Shown here piece by piece: positions 10,408 through 20,243 of a stretch of DNA of 42,814 nucleotides. The notes beneath the pieces were generated by a model, which worked only from the letters and a program-made list of their open reading frames with translations, was not told where the DNA came from and searched no databases. Both the position numbers and the translations under genes were made by a program. Numbering within the stretch: position 1 is the first letter of the stretch; every line of letters begins with the position of its first letter. This DNA is from Fragilaria crotonensis (Eukaryota; Bacillariophyta; Fragilariophyceae; Fragilariales; Fragilariaceae). The DNA lies in NCBI GenBank assembly GCA_022925895.1, contig JAKSYS010000543.1, positions 1-42,814 of the forward strand. The letters are read 5' to 3'.

Positions 10408-10787
10408 CGAGTCTGAAGGCGGCGCACGTTATTCGGGGCTCGCCAGGTTCGCACTCCGTTGTCGGTCACGAAGTGTACTTGCTTGTTCGGTCCCTTGATC
10501 AGCACTTCTGTTACCGTGGCCGTTTTGCCTTCACTTTCGTTCCACTCCAAGCCGTTGTCCCAATTGGCCGGTTTATGGAGTTTGTTGACTATCCAAATTC
10601 TGTCTCCACGGGAAAATTCTCTCTTCGTTTCTCTCTCTTCGCTTGCAACGGCAACAGCTTCGTATGTAGCTTCCTCGCAGTCCTTCTCTGCGATTGCGTG
10701 TTCGAGCTGTTCCGTTAGTTCTGCCTTCTGTAGACTCAACACCTTCAATGCGTTTGTCAATTCTTGGATAGTTTTCTTCCTCTCCAT
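10404..10787 (-). CDS. Leader ORF upstream of Copia Gag (coiled coil plus small basic domain)
   Basis: From the ATG at 10787 this gives 127 residues. It starts 45 bp inside the 5' LTR border and ends in TGA, which overlaps the Gag ATG by four nucleotides (ATGA), an arrangement suited to termination-reinitiation. Residues 1-45 form a Leu-rich heptad stretch (MERKKTIQELTNALKVL..). Residues 60-125 read GDRIWIVNKLHKPANWD, then TATVTE, VHFVTDNG and TWRAPNNVRRL, like a small beta-barrel domain. The frame is open further upstream into the LTR but only with non-ATG starts. It is clean while the downstream Gag-Pol is broken. I know no function for it. Confidence 0.6.
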   Translation of the reverse strand: MERKKTIQELTNALKVLSLQKAELTEQLEHAIAEKDCEEATYEAVAVASEERETKREFSRGDRIWIVNKLHKPANWDNGLEWNESEGKTATVTEVLIKGPNKQVHFVTDNGVRTWRAPNNVRRLQTR

Positions 10788-10817
10788 GTAATCAGAACGT
10801 TTTTCAAGTTTCACACT

Positions 10818-10831
10818 TTCTTTCGAAACAA
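10818..10831 (-). promoter_or_regulatory. Candidate self-primer binding site of the Copia element
   Basis: On the sense strand the 14 nt directly after the 5' LTR read TTGTTTCGAAAGAA. This is exactly complementary to TTCTTTCGAAACAA inside the sense LTR (10958-10971, and 5223-5236 in the other copy). It does not look like the usual Copia primer site complementary to initiator tRNA-Met. Position and complementarity fit priming by the element's own RNA, as known for Tf1-type elements. This is an inference. Confidence 0.5.
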
Positions 10832-11174
10832 TGTTGTAAATCCGATTCGACCACAATACTATGAGGCCCTGAACCTTGTATTTGTCTTGTAGTGATTCTA
10901 ACGGAGATACTAATGACAAGTAATGAAGTCAATCAAACTCACTCTTTACTCACTGGATTGTTTCGAAAGAATGATCTTTCGAAACACTTTATTATTCTTG
11001 CTATTCTTGCTGACCACACGTTCGTTAGGATCATTCCTGACCCTACCTTTTACGACGTCAGCCCATGAGACAGATGATGTCTCTCCGGTATCTATAGTTC
11101 CTCGTGTATGGTTACTGGCACTGTCACTCATGTACTCGTTCATACCTAGGTCCGGTCGTTCTTTATTTCCAACA
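10832..11174 (-). repeat. 5' LTR (sense) of the Copia element
   Basis: It is 343 bp long, begins TGTTG, ends CAACA, and has two substitutions relative to the copy at 5097-5439. The palindrome is at 10960-10985. The target duplication TTAGC follows at 11175-11179. Confidence 0.95.
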
Positions 11175-11213
11175 TTAGCCCCGGGGTGAAGAAAAAGAGG
11201 CTCGAAATCGAGG

Positions 11214-11381
11214 GCCAAGAGACACTCTATATGTGCATCCGAATGTTTTGTTTCTGTCCGTGTATACTATATTCAATTCTCAACGCACAGACTCCGTGAC
11301 AATTTTTGTGGTAGTCATTTCTGTGTAGCCACGGTGGAAACAAAACGTTCGGGTGTACATATAGAGAGTGTATCTCTTTGC
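11214..11381. mobile_element. MITE-like foldback element
   Basis: Two imperfect inverted arms of about 45 bp (11218-11262 and 11330-11377) both contain ACACTCT..ATATGT, a CCGAA[T/C]G block and TTTTGTTTC. They flank a central spacer of about 67 bp and the piece has no coding capacity. It lies between the Copia 3' flank and the Harbinger left end. I cannot identify a target duplication with certainty. Confidence 0.6.
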
Positions 11382-11390
11382 CGTAACTAA

Positions 11391-11590
11391 GGCCCTCCCT
11401 TATCGAGGTCAAAACTCGAAGGTCAAAACTGACCCCCCAGTTTTGTTTTGAAAAAATTACCGGCCTTATCGGGAGCAAAGTTCGTGTCAAAACTAATTTC
11501 GTAGATTTTCAACTTTGTCCGTCAAAACTGGTTGACGAAGTTGGGGGTCAACTTTGACAACCAACTTTGCCGAACAAAGTTGACCTTTCT
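11391..11590. repeat. Left terminal and subterminal repeats of the Harbinger element
   Basis: After the terminal GGCCCTCCC, the motif GTCAAAACT occurs at least four times within 140 bp, together with inverted forms such as GGTCAACTTTGAC. Such subterminal clusters are commonly transposase binding sites. Here that role is inferred. Confidence 0.6.
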
Positions 11591-11725
11591 GAGTCGAGTC
11601 AATCGGAAAGCGTATCTTTCACATCGGAATCTTTTGCAATCGTCGCACAAAACGAGAACAAGAACAACAGCTGCCACCAACTACTTCATGCACATGTGAT
11701 CGTCAGCACAGTCCTGCTGAAGTTC

Positions 11726-13487
11726 ATGGGACAACTAATCAGTGTACCGGTGAGTTCAGATGCCGCATTCGCTTTGGATCGTCGACCAAAAACAATTTCA
11801 GAATGCATGGTGGGCGGGAAGATCAATGAAAGAATGTATCACGAGTTCAAGAAGAGATCATACGAGGAACTTGACCAGCATCTTGCTGATATGCTGTTCA
11901 CGAACTCCCTCCTACATGGGGAAGAAGAGCATGAAGGCAACGAAAATGAGCAGCAGCGTGTAACAACAACAAGGAAGGCAAAGAGAAGGAGAAAAGAAAA
12001 ACAAGTTGTGATGTATACAGACCCTTCTACTGGATTGCGGTGTCGATTGCACCCTAGGATGTCGTTGTGGTAAGTTTAACAAGTTATTCCTTTCCATTTC
12101 CGGAACAACACCCGTCTTTCCAGTATGTTCTAACACTTTTGCTGTTATTCCATTCCGCGACAGGTATAATATGTACGTAGAATCACCTTTCCTTGAAAGT
12201 CCTAGGTTCCATCGCATCTTTCGGAAACGTTTTAGGATGCCCTACAGATGCTTTCAAGAACTGGCTGCCATGCTTGCCGAGTCCCCACTTTTTGAACGGT
12301 GGAGAGACGGAAAAGCGGACGCCTTTGACCGACCAACAACACCTTTGCCGCTGCTTGTCCTATGTTGTCTTCGCTACATCGGACGAGGGTGGACGTTTGA
12401 TGACTTGTCAGAGAACACTGGGATCTCTGATGAAATCATACGAGTCTTTTTTCACCGATTCATCGAATTTGGTAGTACAGTCCTGTACAAGAAGCATGTC
12501 GTTGCTCCGGAATCTGCCGATGACGCTGCTGTTCACACAAAGGAATACGAAAAAGCTGGACTACCGGGTTGTGTTGGCTCGATGGATGCGACGCACATAC
12601 TCCTTGAAAAGGTTGAGTATCGGCTTCGTCAGAGTCACCTCGGATTCAAGAGCAGTCACACTTGTCGTACTTACAACATCACTGTGAACAACAGACGTCA
12701 AATTCTGGCAACGACAATGGGTCACCCAGCAAGGTGGAACGATAAAACCGTTGTGCTTTTTGATGATTTTGCGGTGGCATTGCATGAAGGGGAAAAACTT
12801 CAAGACGTCAGGTTTCACTTGTATGATCATGATGCATCTGGCAATGTTATAAAACAGACGTATGCCGGAGTTTGGCAGATTGTTGACAATGGTTATCTGA
12901 ACTGGTCAACGACTGTGCCGCCATTGAAAACATCGTGCAATCGCTCCGACATTCGCTTCTCAAAGTGGCTCGAGTCCATTCGGAAGGACGTCGAGTGTAC
13001 GTTTGGGATACTCAAAGGCCGCTTCCGAATATTAAAAACAGGTATTCGTTTGCTTGGACAAAAATCTGCTGATAAAATTTTTCTAACATGCTGCGCTCTT
13101 CACAATTGGCTGCTCAATGAGGACGGCCTCAGTGAAGGATGGGAAGATGGCGTGCCAAGTATCTGGGAAGGAAGCATTGGTTATCACGACGTTTGCGATG
13201 CTCAAGAACACCTTCCTGCCGCGGTACAGCGACTCATGTCTCCGACGCAATTGAGAACGTTCGATCTGTCTCGAGTTGGTTTGATGGGTGCTACTGACAA
13301 CGTTGTTTACCGTCACCGACAAGGGGACAATGACAACGATGACGCACAAATGTCTTGCAAGGTTGTCAAGAAGCTCAGCTTGAATTACTTCAGATCAAAG
13401 CTGATCAAACATTTCAGCATTGCGTTTCAAAGAAACGAAATCCAATGGCCAGGCAAACGGAATCAGCTGAACGAGTTGCCCTTCTAG
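11726..13487 (+). CDS. PIF/Harbinger transposase (two exons)
   Basis: This is a DDE endonuclease of the Harbinger type (DDE_Tnp_4 family), which cuts and pastes the element. Exon 1 ends at 12069 (TTGTG^GTAAGT) and exon 2 begins at 12164 (GCGACAG^GTATAAT). The join reads MSLWYNMYVESPFLES in frame. Catalytic residues are visible as Asp in GSMDATH, Asp in QIVDNGYL and Glu in KDVECTFGILKGRF, and the typical CALHNWLL ends the core. A helix-turn-helix-like YRCFQELAAML segment precedes it. The first in-frame ATG is 11726, giving 555 residues. The frame is open upstream to 11567, so an unseen upstream exon is possible. No frame break is present, so the enzyme may be intact. Confidence 0.9.
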
Positions 13488-13599
13488 TAGCTACTAAGAA
13501 TAGGATGCTTCTTTGTTGTCGCACATTACTACTAATTGAATCGTTTTTAGGTTCTACTATTACTTCGCTCTGCTTTTGTCATCGTTGTTTTTGTCTGCC

Positions 13600-13648
13600 G
13601 TTGTCAATCAGAGTCGTCATCATTCAGATGACTCTGATTAGCGACAAC
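13600..13648. terminator. Strong hairpin between the convergent Harbinger genes
   Basis: AATCAGAGTC (13606-13615) pairs with GACTCTGATT (13630-13639), and the outer arms GTTGTC and GACAAC extend the stem, with a 3-nt bulge. It contains the stop codon of the minus-strand gene and lies 110 bp past the transposase stop, so it may mark both transcript ends. That role is inferred. Confidence 0.5.
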
Positions 13649-15209
13649 GAAGGGAGGAGGACGAGGCTGAAAGCACTCGCGGATATCAACAGTGCAGTCG
13701 TAATATTCCTCGGTGCCTAATTCCTTCTCGGGCTCTGGCTCGTTTCGTCCGCCTTCTTCTTCATGACAAACAGCAGGGGAGCGATTGCGCTGTGAACTCG
13801 AAGTATCATACAACACTGATGTGGGAGTTGGGATCGAGACTCCTCTGGAACTTGCAGGCGTAGTAGAGCCTACGGTAGTACTGATAGATGAAGCACTGCT
13901 CTTCAAACGTTTGTTGTTGCTATCGTGAGATCCAAGGAGCGCATTGTTGATGAGTTCGTCACTAGTTCGGCGACGGTCTTCTATGAGACTCTGTTGCTCG
14001 GCAAACTCCGCCATCAATTTCTTTTTTGTCAGCCATAAGTTGTTTGATCTCCTTGAAGATATCGTCGTTCCGATCCGTTACTCCCCACTGCTTGGCGAGA
14101 TCCATATTAGTGTCAATTTGCGTTTGAATATGAAGAATCGCCGTAGAAAATGAATTATCAAGGCTTCTTCGGTCTTCCATTGAACGAGCTGACAGCAGCT
14201 TTGCAATCTCAATCTGTTGGTTGAGAGATTGTCCACCACGACGGAAAGGCGATGCTGGTAAAGCACCATCAGTGGTGGCTCGGCGACTAGAGCCTGCACT
14301 CGCTGCCTCTTTCTTTACTTGTCGCCTACTGTTTGCTCCCTTTTCTTCCTTCACGCTGTCACCGATCTGAAATTGTTTAGATTGGTAGACAGCACACTGC
14401 TGGGGATCCTCAATTATAAAGCCCCAAAGAAAAAATGCAATCATGCCAGAGAAACAATAATCCTCTGGCATTTCTTCGGGATTCACCACATCCAATTGTG
14501 AAGAAGGATCATGCTGGTGGTCATCTTTGTCGCCGGCTGTTGTCGACATAACATCGTCGTCGTCTTCGTTTTCACCACCACTCGAACCTCGAAGTTTTAC
14601 ATACATACATTCGCGAATGTAACGATGGTAATCTGCAATTGTTTTCCCTGATGGAAGATTTCCATCCTTGTACTCGCTATCGACACCTTTAGCACATGCA
14701 AGTGCCTTCCTCCCATTCCTCAACACTTCCTTGGCGCCTCGCATTATGGTTTTGTCGGAAACATGGACCGGGTTACTAAAATTCTTGGCAACCAACATTG
14801 ATGTGGTTATACCATCGGACTTATTTGCATAGACTGTGAGTTTGCCACCAGAGCTTTTCTGCGGGAAATAGCAATCCTTGAGTACCTTGTCGTACTCGTT
14901 CCGAGATGACCCGGCAACTGTCCCAAAACCAGACAATGTTGAGGCATTCCGGTCATCATTTGTGGCGACAGGGACATTGTCATACAAATGAGAAAACTGG
15001 TTGAGTCCCAAAACCATCTGCTCTGGGAGCGTCATGATGTCACTTGCACCGGTAACACCGATAATGCTTTCACGAAGCATTTGCCTCTGATCTTTCTCTG
15101 TCATGCTCCTAGCAGAAGAAAATACAACAGATTCATAGGCAGCAAAGAACATGGTTCTTTGTAACTCTTTCATTAGCTTGGACCCGCCAACAAACTTAAG
15201 GGACTCCAT
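13604..15209 (-). CDS. Second gene of the Harbinger element, unknown function, one frame break
   Basis: The first part (13962-15209, from the ATG MESLKFVGG) and the second (13604-14017) lie in two frames that meet at an A6 run on the coding strand (14022-14027). Removing one A would read 'ADKKLMAEFAEQQSLIEDRRR' continuously, giving about 530 residues. No MYB/SANT domain, the usual second Harbinger protein, is recognisable. Visible features are a Ser/Thr-rich region with acidic EDDDD, a conserved-looking MPEDYCFSGMIAFFLWGFI segment, Arg-rich patches, and a C-terminus rich in Pro and Glu. A DNA-binding partner of the transposase is the natural guess from position. The sequence itself does not show it. 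Confidence 0.6.
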
Positions 15210-15283
15210 CTTCTTCCTAGCATTCCTGTTTGATGATGTTGGCAACCATGGTGAAGAACAGCGACGGTGGAATTATACTACCT

Positions 15284-15301
15284 CCACTAAACATTTAGTG
15301 G
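15284..15301. promoter_or_regulatory. Short palindrome upstream of the second Harbinger gene
   Basis: CCACTAAA and TTTAGTGG flank a 2-nt CA centre, about 75 bp upstream of the minus-strand ATG at 15209. It could be an operator-like protein site. There is no direct evidence. Confidence 0.3.
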
Positions 15302-15359
15302 ATAAGTACCCGGAAAACCTCTGTTTTGTTTTGGTACCGGTAAGGGCGTTGAACAAGAT

Positions 15360-15425
15360 TTTTTCCAAAACCAAACTGGGGGGTCAGTTTTGACATGAAA
15401 AAATGGTCCTCGATAAGGGAGGGCC
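15360..15425. repeat. Right terminal inverted repeat of the Harbinger element
   Basis: Reverse-complemented, it begins GGCCCTCCCTTATCGAGG and continues with GTCAAAACTGACCCCCCAGT, matching the left end. It is followed by TGA, where TAA would be expected. Confidence 0.85.
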
Positions 15426-15907
15426 TGAATGGGAGAATTCCATACCGGTATGTAGTCGTACAGTACGTCGTAGTTCAGTTTTCAGTAGACAGTAGATATT
15501 GTTCCCTCTGCGTGTACCGACTGAGCGATCTTAAAAAACATTGTATATATCTTTGAATATATTTATTATAGAATGTTCGAATTACACGTATTAAAATACT
15601 CGGAGTACAAATCAACTTTTCCTACGAAATTCAGGTTGCTCCTTTGGAGACAGAAATACCCGACGCCGTATCAGTAGTCAGTAGAAGACAGTACTACCAT
15701 ACACTACTTCAGCTGATCCGGCGTGATCCGTGGAGCACATACTTCAGACGACTCCGGACGCGTTTTGGGGGGTGAGAGCAAGCGTTCAAGTTGTCTTCGA
15801 CACCACGCCGACCCAAGAGGGACCTGCGCGCGACTGAAGTTTGGTTTTATGGAACAACAAATCAACAGATCGTTCTCAGTCGTCATCACATCGTTTTCCA
15901 CGATATC
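15426..15907. other. Gene-free stretch upstream of the ERD2-like gene
   Basis: It holds an AT-rich segment near 15540-15610 (TATATATC, TTTATTATAG) that may belong to the ERD2 promoter. No convincing coding frame is seen. Confidence 0.4.
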
Positions 15908-17124
15908 ATGTCACTGAACCTATTTCGAGCATCCGGGGATCTCCTTCACATTATTGCAGTATGCATGATTCTTTATAGGTTATTCGTAAAGAAGAATGCG
16001 CAAGGTGAGGAACAAGTCGTTGTGTGTATACTATACTAGTCTCAAGTCACATGTCTCCAGCTTTCGCAGCTTTCACTCGGTCATTCTAACAATCTTTTGC
16101 TCAAAATAAAATCTGACACTATAGGAATTTCGCTCAAGACTCAAGTGGCGCTTCTATTCGTCAGCGTCACACGGTATCTGGACTTGTTCACAACATTTTA
16201 TAGTACCTACAACAGCATGCTGAAGATATTTTACATTACTTCATCGCTCTTCATTTGCTGCTCGATTTCATGCCTACACCAACTCAAATCGACGTACAGA
16301 CCTGATCAAGACATGGCTGCGGTTAAATCCTGGCATTATGTCATTGCAACGATTCTAACGTTCAGCTTCTCATGCCTTCTTATTTCGGATGCAACATTTG
16401 GCATTGATCCTTTAGAAATTTGTTGGACGGCTTCCATTATCTGGGAGCCGCTTGCTTTGATTCCTCAAGCCATTCTTTACCGACGTTATCGACAGGTCGA
16501 GGGACTGACCGGAGCATCATTTCTGTTCCTCATGGGGCTGTACCGGTTCCTTTACATTATCAACTGGATTGTCAGAGCCAACACAGAAAAACGGTATAAG
16601 CATCATCTCGTCGTCTATTTCGGTGGCGGAGCTCAAGTATTGATAGCGTCGTGTGCACTCTTTTGGCCAGACGGAACAAACGAAGGAGACCTGTCGGCAG
16701 CCCCTATTGTAACTCAAATATTTCAGTTTTGCCGAGAAGTACACTGTGGTATGCTTGGACTTCTGCTTTTATTCGGCATGATCTGTTATGCTTCGACCGC
16801 TGTACCGACGAAGAGTCTGCTGTGTTCGTGATCCTTGTTACGTTTGTGGGTCTTGCGCTGCTCCTTCTTACTCCTCCTGCCTGCTTCTTTTACATGTATT
16901 GTGACAATTCACGTACATCTACCGACGTTGGGAGAGACGATCATGATGAAGTCCTTGATGAACTGACCCTGCCCTTGGTGGAACCAACAAGTGCAGAAGG
17001 CACGGCAAGCGACGACGCAACGATTGTCGAGCTAACGTCCCAACCAACTGAATTGCAATCAGACACTGAATATGAATCTCCAACAACACCGCCGCATGTC
17101 GCAGTCAGGATTCAAGTAGTCTAA
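15908..17124 (+). CDS. ERD2: ERD2/KDEL receptor-like seven-helix protein with acidic C-terminal extension
   Basis: ER lumen retention receptors retrieve soluble ER proteins with KDEL-type tails from the Golgi. Exons are 15908-16004, 16125-16748 and 16814-17124. The first intron (AAG^GTGAGG, ATAG^GAATTT) restores NAQGISLKTQV, matching the ERD2 GIS-KSQ segment. Diagnostic blocks are LFRASGDLLHIIA, RYLDLFTTF, DPLEICWTASIIWEPLALIPQ and GLYRFLYIINWIVR, with the Arg, Tyr and Trp of the ligand pocket kept. The second intron (65 bp, GTATGC..GACGAAG) is less certain, but without it the frame ends early at 16831. With it the protein has 343 residues against about 215 in classical ERD2. The added part is one more hydrophobic helix (VFVILVTFVGLALLLL) and an acidic, Thr/Glu-rich tail of about 70 residues, probably cytosolic. 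Confidence 0.85.
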
Positions 17125-17839
17125 TGGTGTGCTCTGCGCCTACCAGGAAAGGAAGCAAATCGAAAATTGCAGGGGTTAAGCAATGCTGTCACTGCTCATC
17201 CAAAAATGATCGATTTTTACGTCCACCCATGAAGAGCGTGCGCACGTATGGTTTGGTGCCGAGTGTTGGCTGTCTTCGTCCGAACAATTATTCTCTCCCC
17301 ATTGTCTCTTCTGCGATGCGTACTTCAACAGTGTATAACTGAGTTACCACTCGACCCGTTATTGTCATCTACATCATCGTGTATCGTTTAGCATCAACAT
17401 ACTTAATCCTCGTTGCAATGACCACAATCAAAACCATCGTTAGTCCTACTAACGCAACAAAGCACATATGAGTGAACATGTTCATACGGTATCGTCTTCC
17501 AGGGGAATAATACAGTCTCTTTCGTTGCAAGCGTGAAAGGCAGTCTGCTTTTTACTACAGTACAGTGTCATACCGGTCGAGCGTCCTCCCATTTCACAGT
17601 TGTGCACCAGCACTTCAAGTTCCGCAATGATAGTGGTCCTCCAACCTTTGGTGATGTTGTCTTGACAGTATCTGTGCAAAGCGGTGGTGCAATATATCTG
17701 CTGCGCAGGGCTCTTTCTCATGTGTGAAACGACCATTGACACTTTGGTCGTTCAACAATGTTTACTTCAGTAGATATACATCACATTGACCCTTTGCTAG
17801 GCTGCGTTGACTACGTTACACAGTACAGAACGTTAATGC
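17125..17839. other. Intergenic stretch with one weak minus-strand ORF
   Basis: Between the ERD2-like gene and the 3' end of the first tweety-like copy. A minus-strand frame at 17482-17742 encodes up to 86 residues with several Cys (HRYCQDNITKGW, VHNCEMGGRS, NERDCI), but I see no homology and no splice context. Nothing else is supported. Confidence 0.3.
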
Positions 17840-20243
17840 TCAACTCAGGAGGAACTGCGATGGAATCAATTTACATATGATTAAAGGACAACCAAGACTT
17901 ATATGAACAATAAAACGCGCACGCATGTTAAAACGAGGTGTCTGGGGTGCTGTTGCCCTGCTCTGGTTGCGGGCGTATTCCTGTTCGAATCTGTACCGAT
18001 CCTCATCGTCGTCGTAGCCAGTACTTGTGTAAACGTCATCATCGTCCGACCGGAAACCCGACGCGAACGACCCATCATCAGGATCAGTGTCACGAATGTG
18101 GCCTGTGTAAGAACGTTCCACGCCTTCATCGTAATCGTCATCGTCCATCACGATCATCCTTGTAATTGCTTTCGTCGTCCTCAAGCTCGTCAACGGCCAA
18201 AGGAAGAGCGTAACATGATCATCAATGTTCCCATGAAGCCAACCACCAGGAATGCTATGTCGAATAGACAGACATAATGTTAGAATAGAGTACGAAAAGA
18301 AACCATGACAGTAATACAAATTGCAATTCAACGTACCTGCAAACGTCAGGTGACGCCTTTTATGGAATAATTGCATGTTCCATCGTAGACTGTGGATGTA
18401 TAGATAGGCACCAGATTATCGCAACTCAAAAGCTGTATCGTTTCTTCGGAACTGTTCTTCAAAATCCCCAGGTTGGTGGACATTTGTCCAGTCAGAGCAG
18501 CGATTTCTCAATGTTACCACCACACACTAGTTCCAAGCGATCCAATCAATGGTATTAATTGATGCATCGAGGGTGGCAACTTGAATATCGGCGTTGGCAA
18601 TTTGTTCAGCGTAGCCCTCAATGAAATAAAAGGGGTTGCCGGATGCGTCTGTGCACTGATTCGTGTAGTACTTAATGGCCTGGTATAGCACATCCGATGT
18701 ACTGTATCCTTGATTGATCAAAATGGCATCGACGGATTCGTTGGGTGTCATAGTGGTACCACCCGAGCAGAAGTCTGCAAGCAAACAATGTAAGAATTCT
18801 TGATCGAGAATGGCAAAATAATGTGTGCACTGCATGTCGGGAATGGTACGAAAGCCGCCGCCACGTACCTGCGTTGCCAACGGCCGCCAAGGAAACGGCA
18901 GAAGCAAGGCCGATCGAGAAGATTGTCATAACGATAAGTAGTGGTGTGAGGAACCAGCTGAGAATGCATTCGAAAACCTCATTGGATACATAGCATGTTG
19001 CCATAAGGACTCCGACAAGCATGAACGAAGGGACCAGTATCAAGGAATGAGAATGAGCAACGATTGCCAATCGTAGATAGCAATGTTGTTTGTAGCGGTG
19101 TCAATATCTTCCGTTAGCGCCTTGGCAGTGGCGATACCTTTTTGAAGACTCTGCAAGTCCCCACTGACGAAATCATTAAGTTGCTGTAGCAAATCAATGG
19201 CTGTTTGTGCCTGCGCTTCGAGGTCAATGTCAAACAGCTCTTGCAGACTATTCGAATTAGGGCACAAATTTCCCAGGTTTTCAATTAGAGTGGTACGAAT
19301 AGTTTTGGAACTGTCACCCACTACTTGTAAAGAGGATGCAATACGTTCCGCGCTGGATACGATTCCAGAAATTTCCTGGGGGAAGGTGAAAAAGAAGTTA
19401 GATGTAAAGGTTGGGTCCAGTATTTTGAGCAAGGCATGTTAGAATGGCCATGTGCCATGTATGTACTCAGTAGCACTAAACTCCAGTCGTAAGTACTCCA
19501 GTACAAACGTCAACAGTACACAAACTGTCACCGGTCCATGATTCAAAATGCCGCGATTGGTACAGGACAGTCCAATACACAAACATGCACCACCACCAGA
19601 AACAACTTACTTGGTTGCTATTGTCGACAGTTGTGAGAGTGTCTTGCAAGTTTGTAATCCCTTCCGTCACCAACAAGATTGTAAATAGCATGGATAAGAC
19701 CGCCGCCAGCGAAAAGACAATGCGGACGTGCGACGCTCGGGTGCGATTGGTGAATCGATGGCCGGCTAGAAATCCAGCACCTGGGGTGCATTTCAGAACC
19801 AGTAGAATAATGAACCAAATAACAAATACCGTCAATAGAAAACAACCAATAAAGAGCAAACCTTGTGCATAATCCGATACTTCTTGTTGATTGGAACTAA
19901 AGAGATCAGAGAAATCCGAAGAGTGACTGAAGCGTGGAACGGAACGCATATATGTAGTTTCTGGTACCTGTCGTTTACATGTGAGATGTGAGATAACGGA
20001 TTAGCGACATTGCAATAGACAAAGCAAGGACGCAGCTTGAAGGAGTGAAGGTACAGAGTAATGCCGCAGTGCATTATGTGCAATGCCTTGTCTAATGAGC
20101 TTGGACACGGACATGGACATGCGAATCATCATGGAAGCATACACTGTACATGTTCTTCAATCCTGCCAGTGACTCACATCTTGATACGGCACAAACTTTA
20201 CTGTGCTACCGAAGCCTCCCCCTGTAGTATTCGTTGTCGACAT
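17840..20243 (-). pseudogene. Tweety-like membrane protein, copy A (five exons, several frame breaks)
   Basis: Exons on the minus strand: 20178-20243 (ATG; MSTTNTTGGG), 19611-19967, 18869-19375, 18337-18774, and from 18254 down to about 17840. All junctions are GT-AG and the phases equal those of copies B and C. The layout fits the tweety (TTYH) anion-channel family: helices 1 and 2 (LLFIGCFLLTVFVIWFIILL; VFSLAAVLSMLFTILLV), a first luminal/extracellular loop of about 110 residues, helices 3 and 4, a second loop starting DFCSGG with YYTNQC, LLSCDNLVP and DGTC, then helix 5 (FLVVGFMGTLMIMLR) and a short acidic, Tyr-containing tail (DDDDYDEGV.., STGYDDDEDRY). Frame breaks lie near 19045, 18535, 18490, 18350 and 18190. 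Each is repaired by 1-2 nt, so this is either a decayed gene or a real gene with assembly errors. Confidence 0.65.

Larger units (their letters stand above)
5097..11174 (-). mobile_element. Complete Copia (CoDi-like) LTR retrotransposon with broken Gag-Pol
   Basis: This 6078-bp element lies on the minus strand. Its two 343-bp LTRs start TGTTG and end CAACA, and they differ at two positions: T/A at 5103 versus 10838, and C/T in the CCCA[C/T]GAG stretch. TTAGC flanks both ends (5092-5096 and 11175-11179), so this is one insertion with both boundaries preserved. In sense order it holds a short leader ORF, Gag with a zinc knuckle, protease (LLDSQST), integrase (D, D, E), reverse transcriptase (YVDD) and RNase H. 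The integrase-before-RT order defines Copia. The style of Gag and integrase resembles CoDi elements of diatoms. About ten 1-2 nt frame breaks interrupt Gag-Pol, so this copy cannot encode the whole polyprotein in a simple way. Confidence 0.95.
11391..15425 (+). mobile_element. PIF/Harbinger DNA transposon (4035 bp)
   Basis: Both ends read inward GGCCCTCCCTTATCGAGG, and a second matching block contains GTCAAAACTGACCCCCCAGT. The inverted repeats are thus about 65-70 bp and imperfect. The flanks are TAA (left) and TGA (right), close to the 3-bp TWA duplication typical of the family, with one mismatch. Inside are a spliced DDE transposase on the plus strand and a convergent second gene on the minus strand, the two-gene plan known for Harbinger elements. 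Confidence 0.9.

Noticed and set aside
10946-11218. Minus-strand ORF of 90 codons at the outer edge of the 5' LTR
   Set aside because: It is the LTR-encoded copy of the Pol C-terminal tail, not a separate gene.
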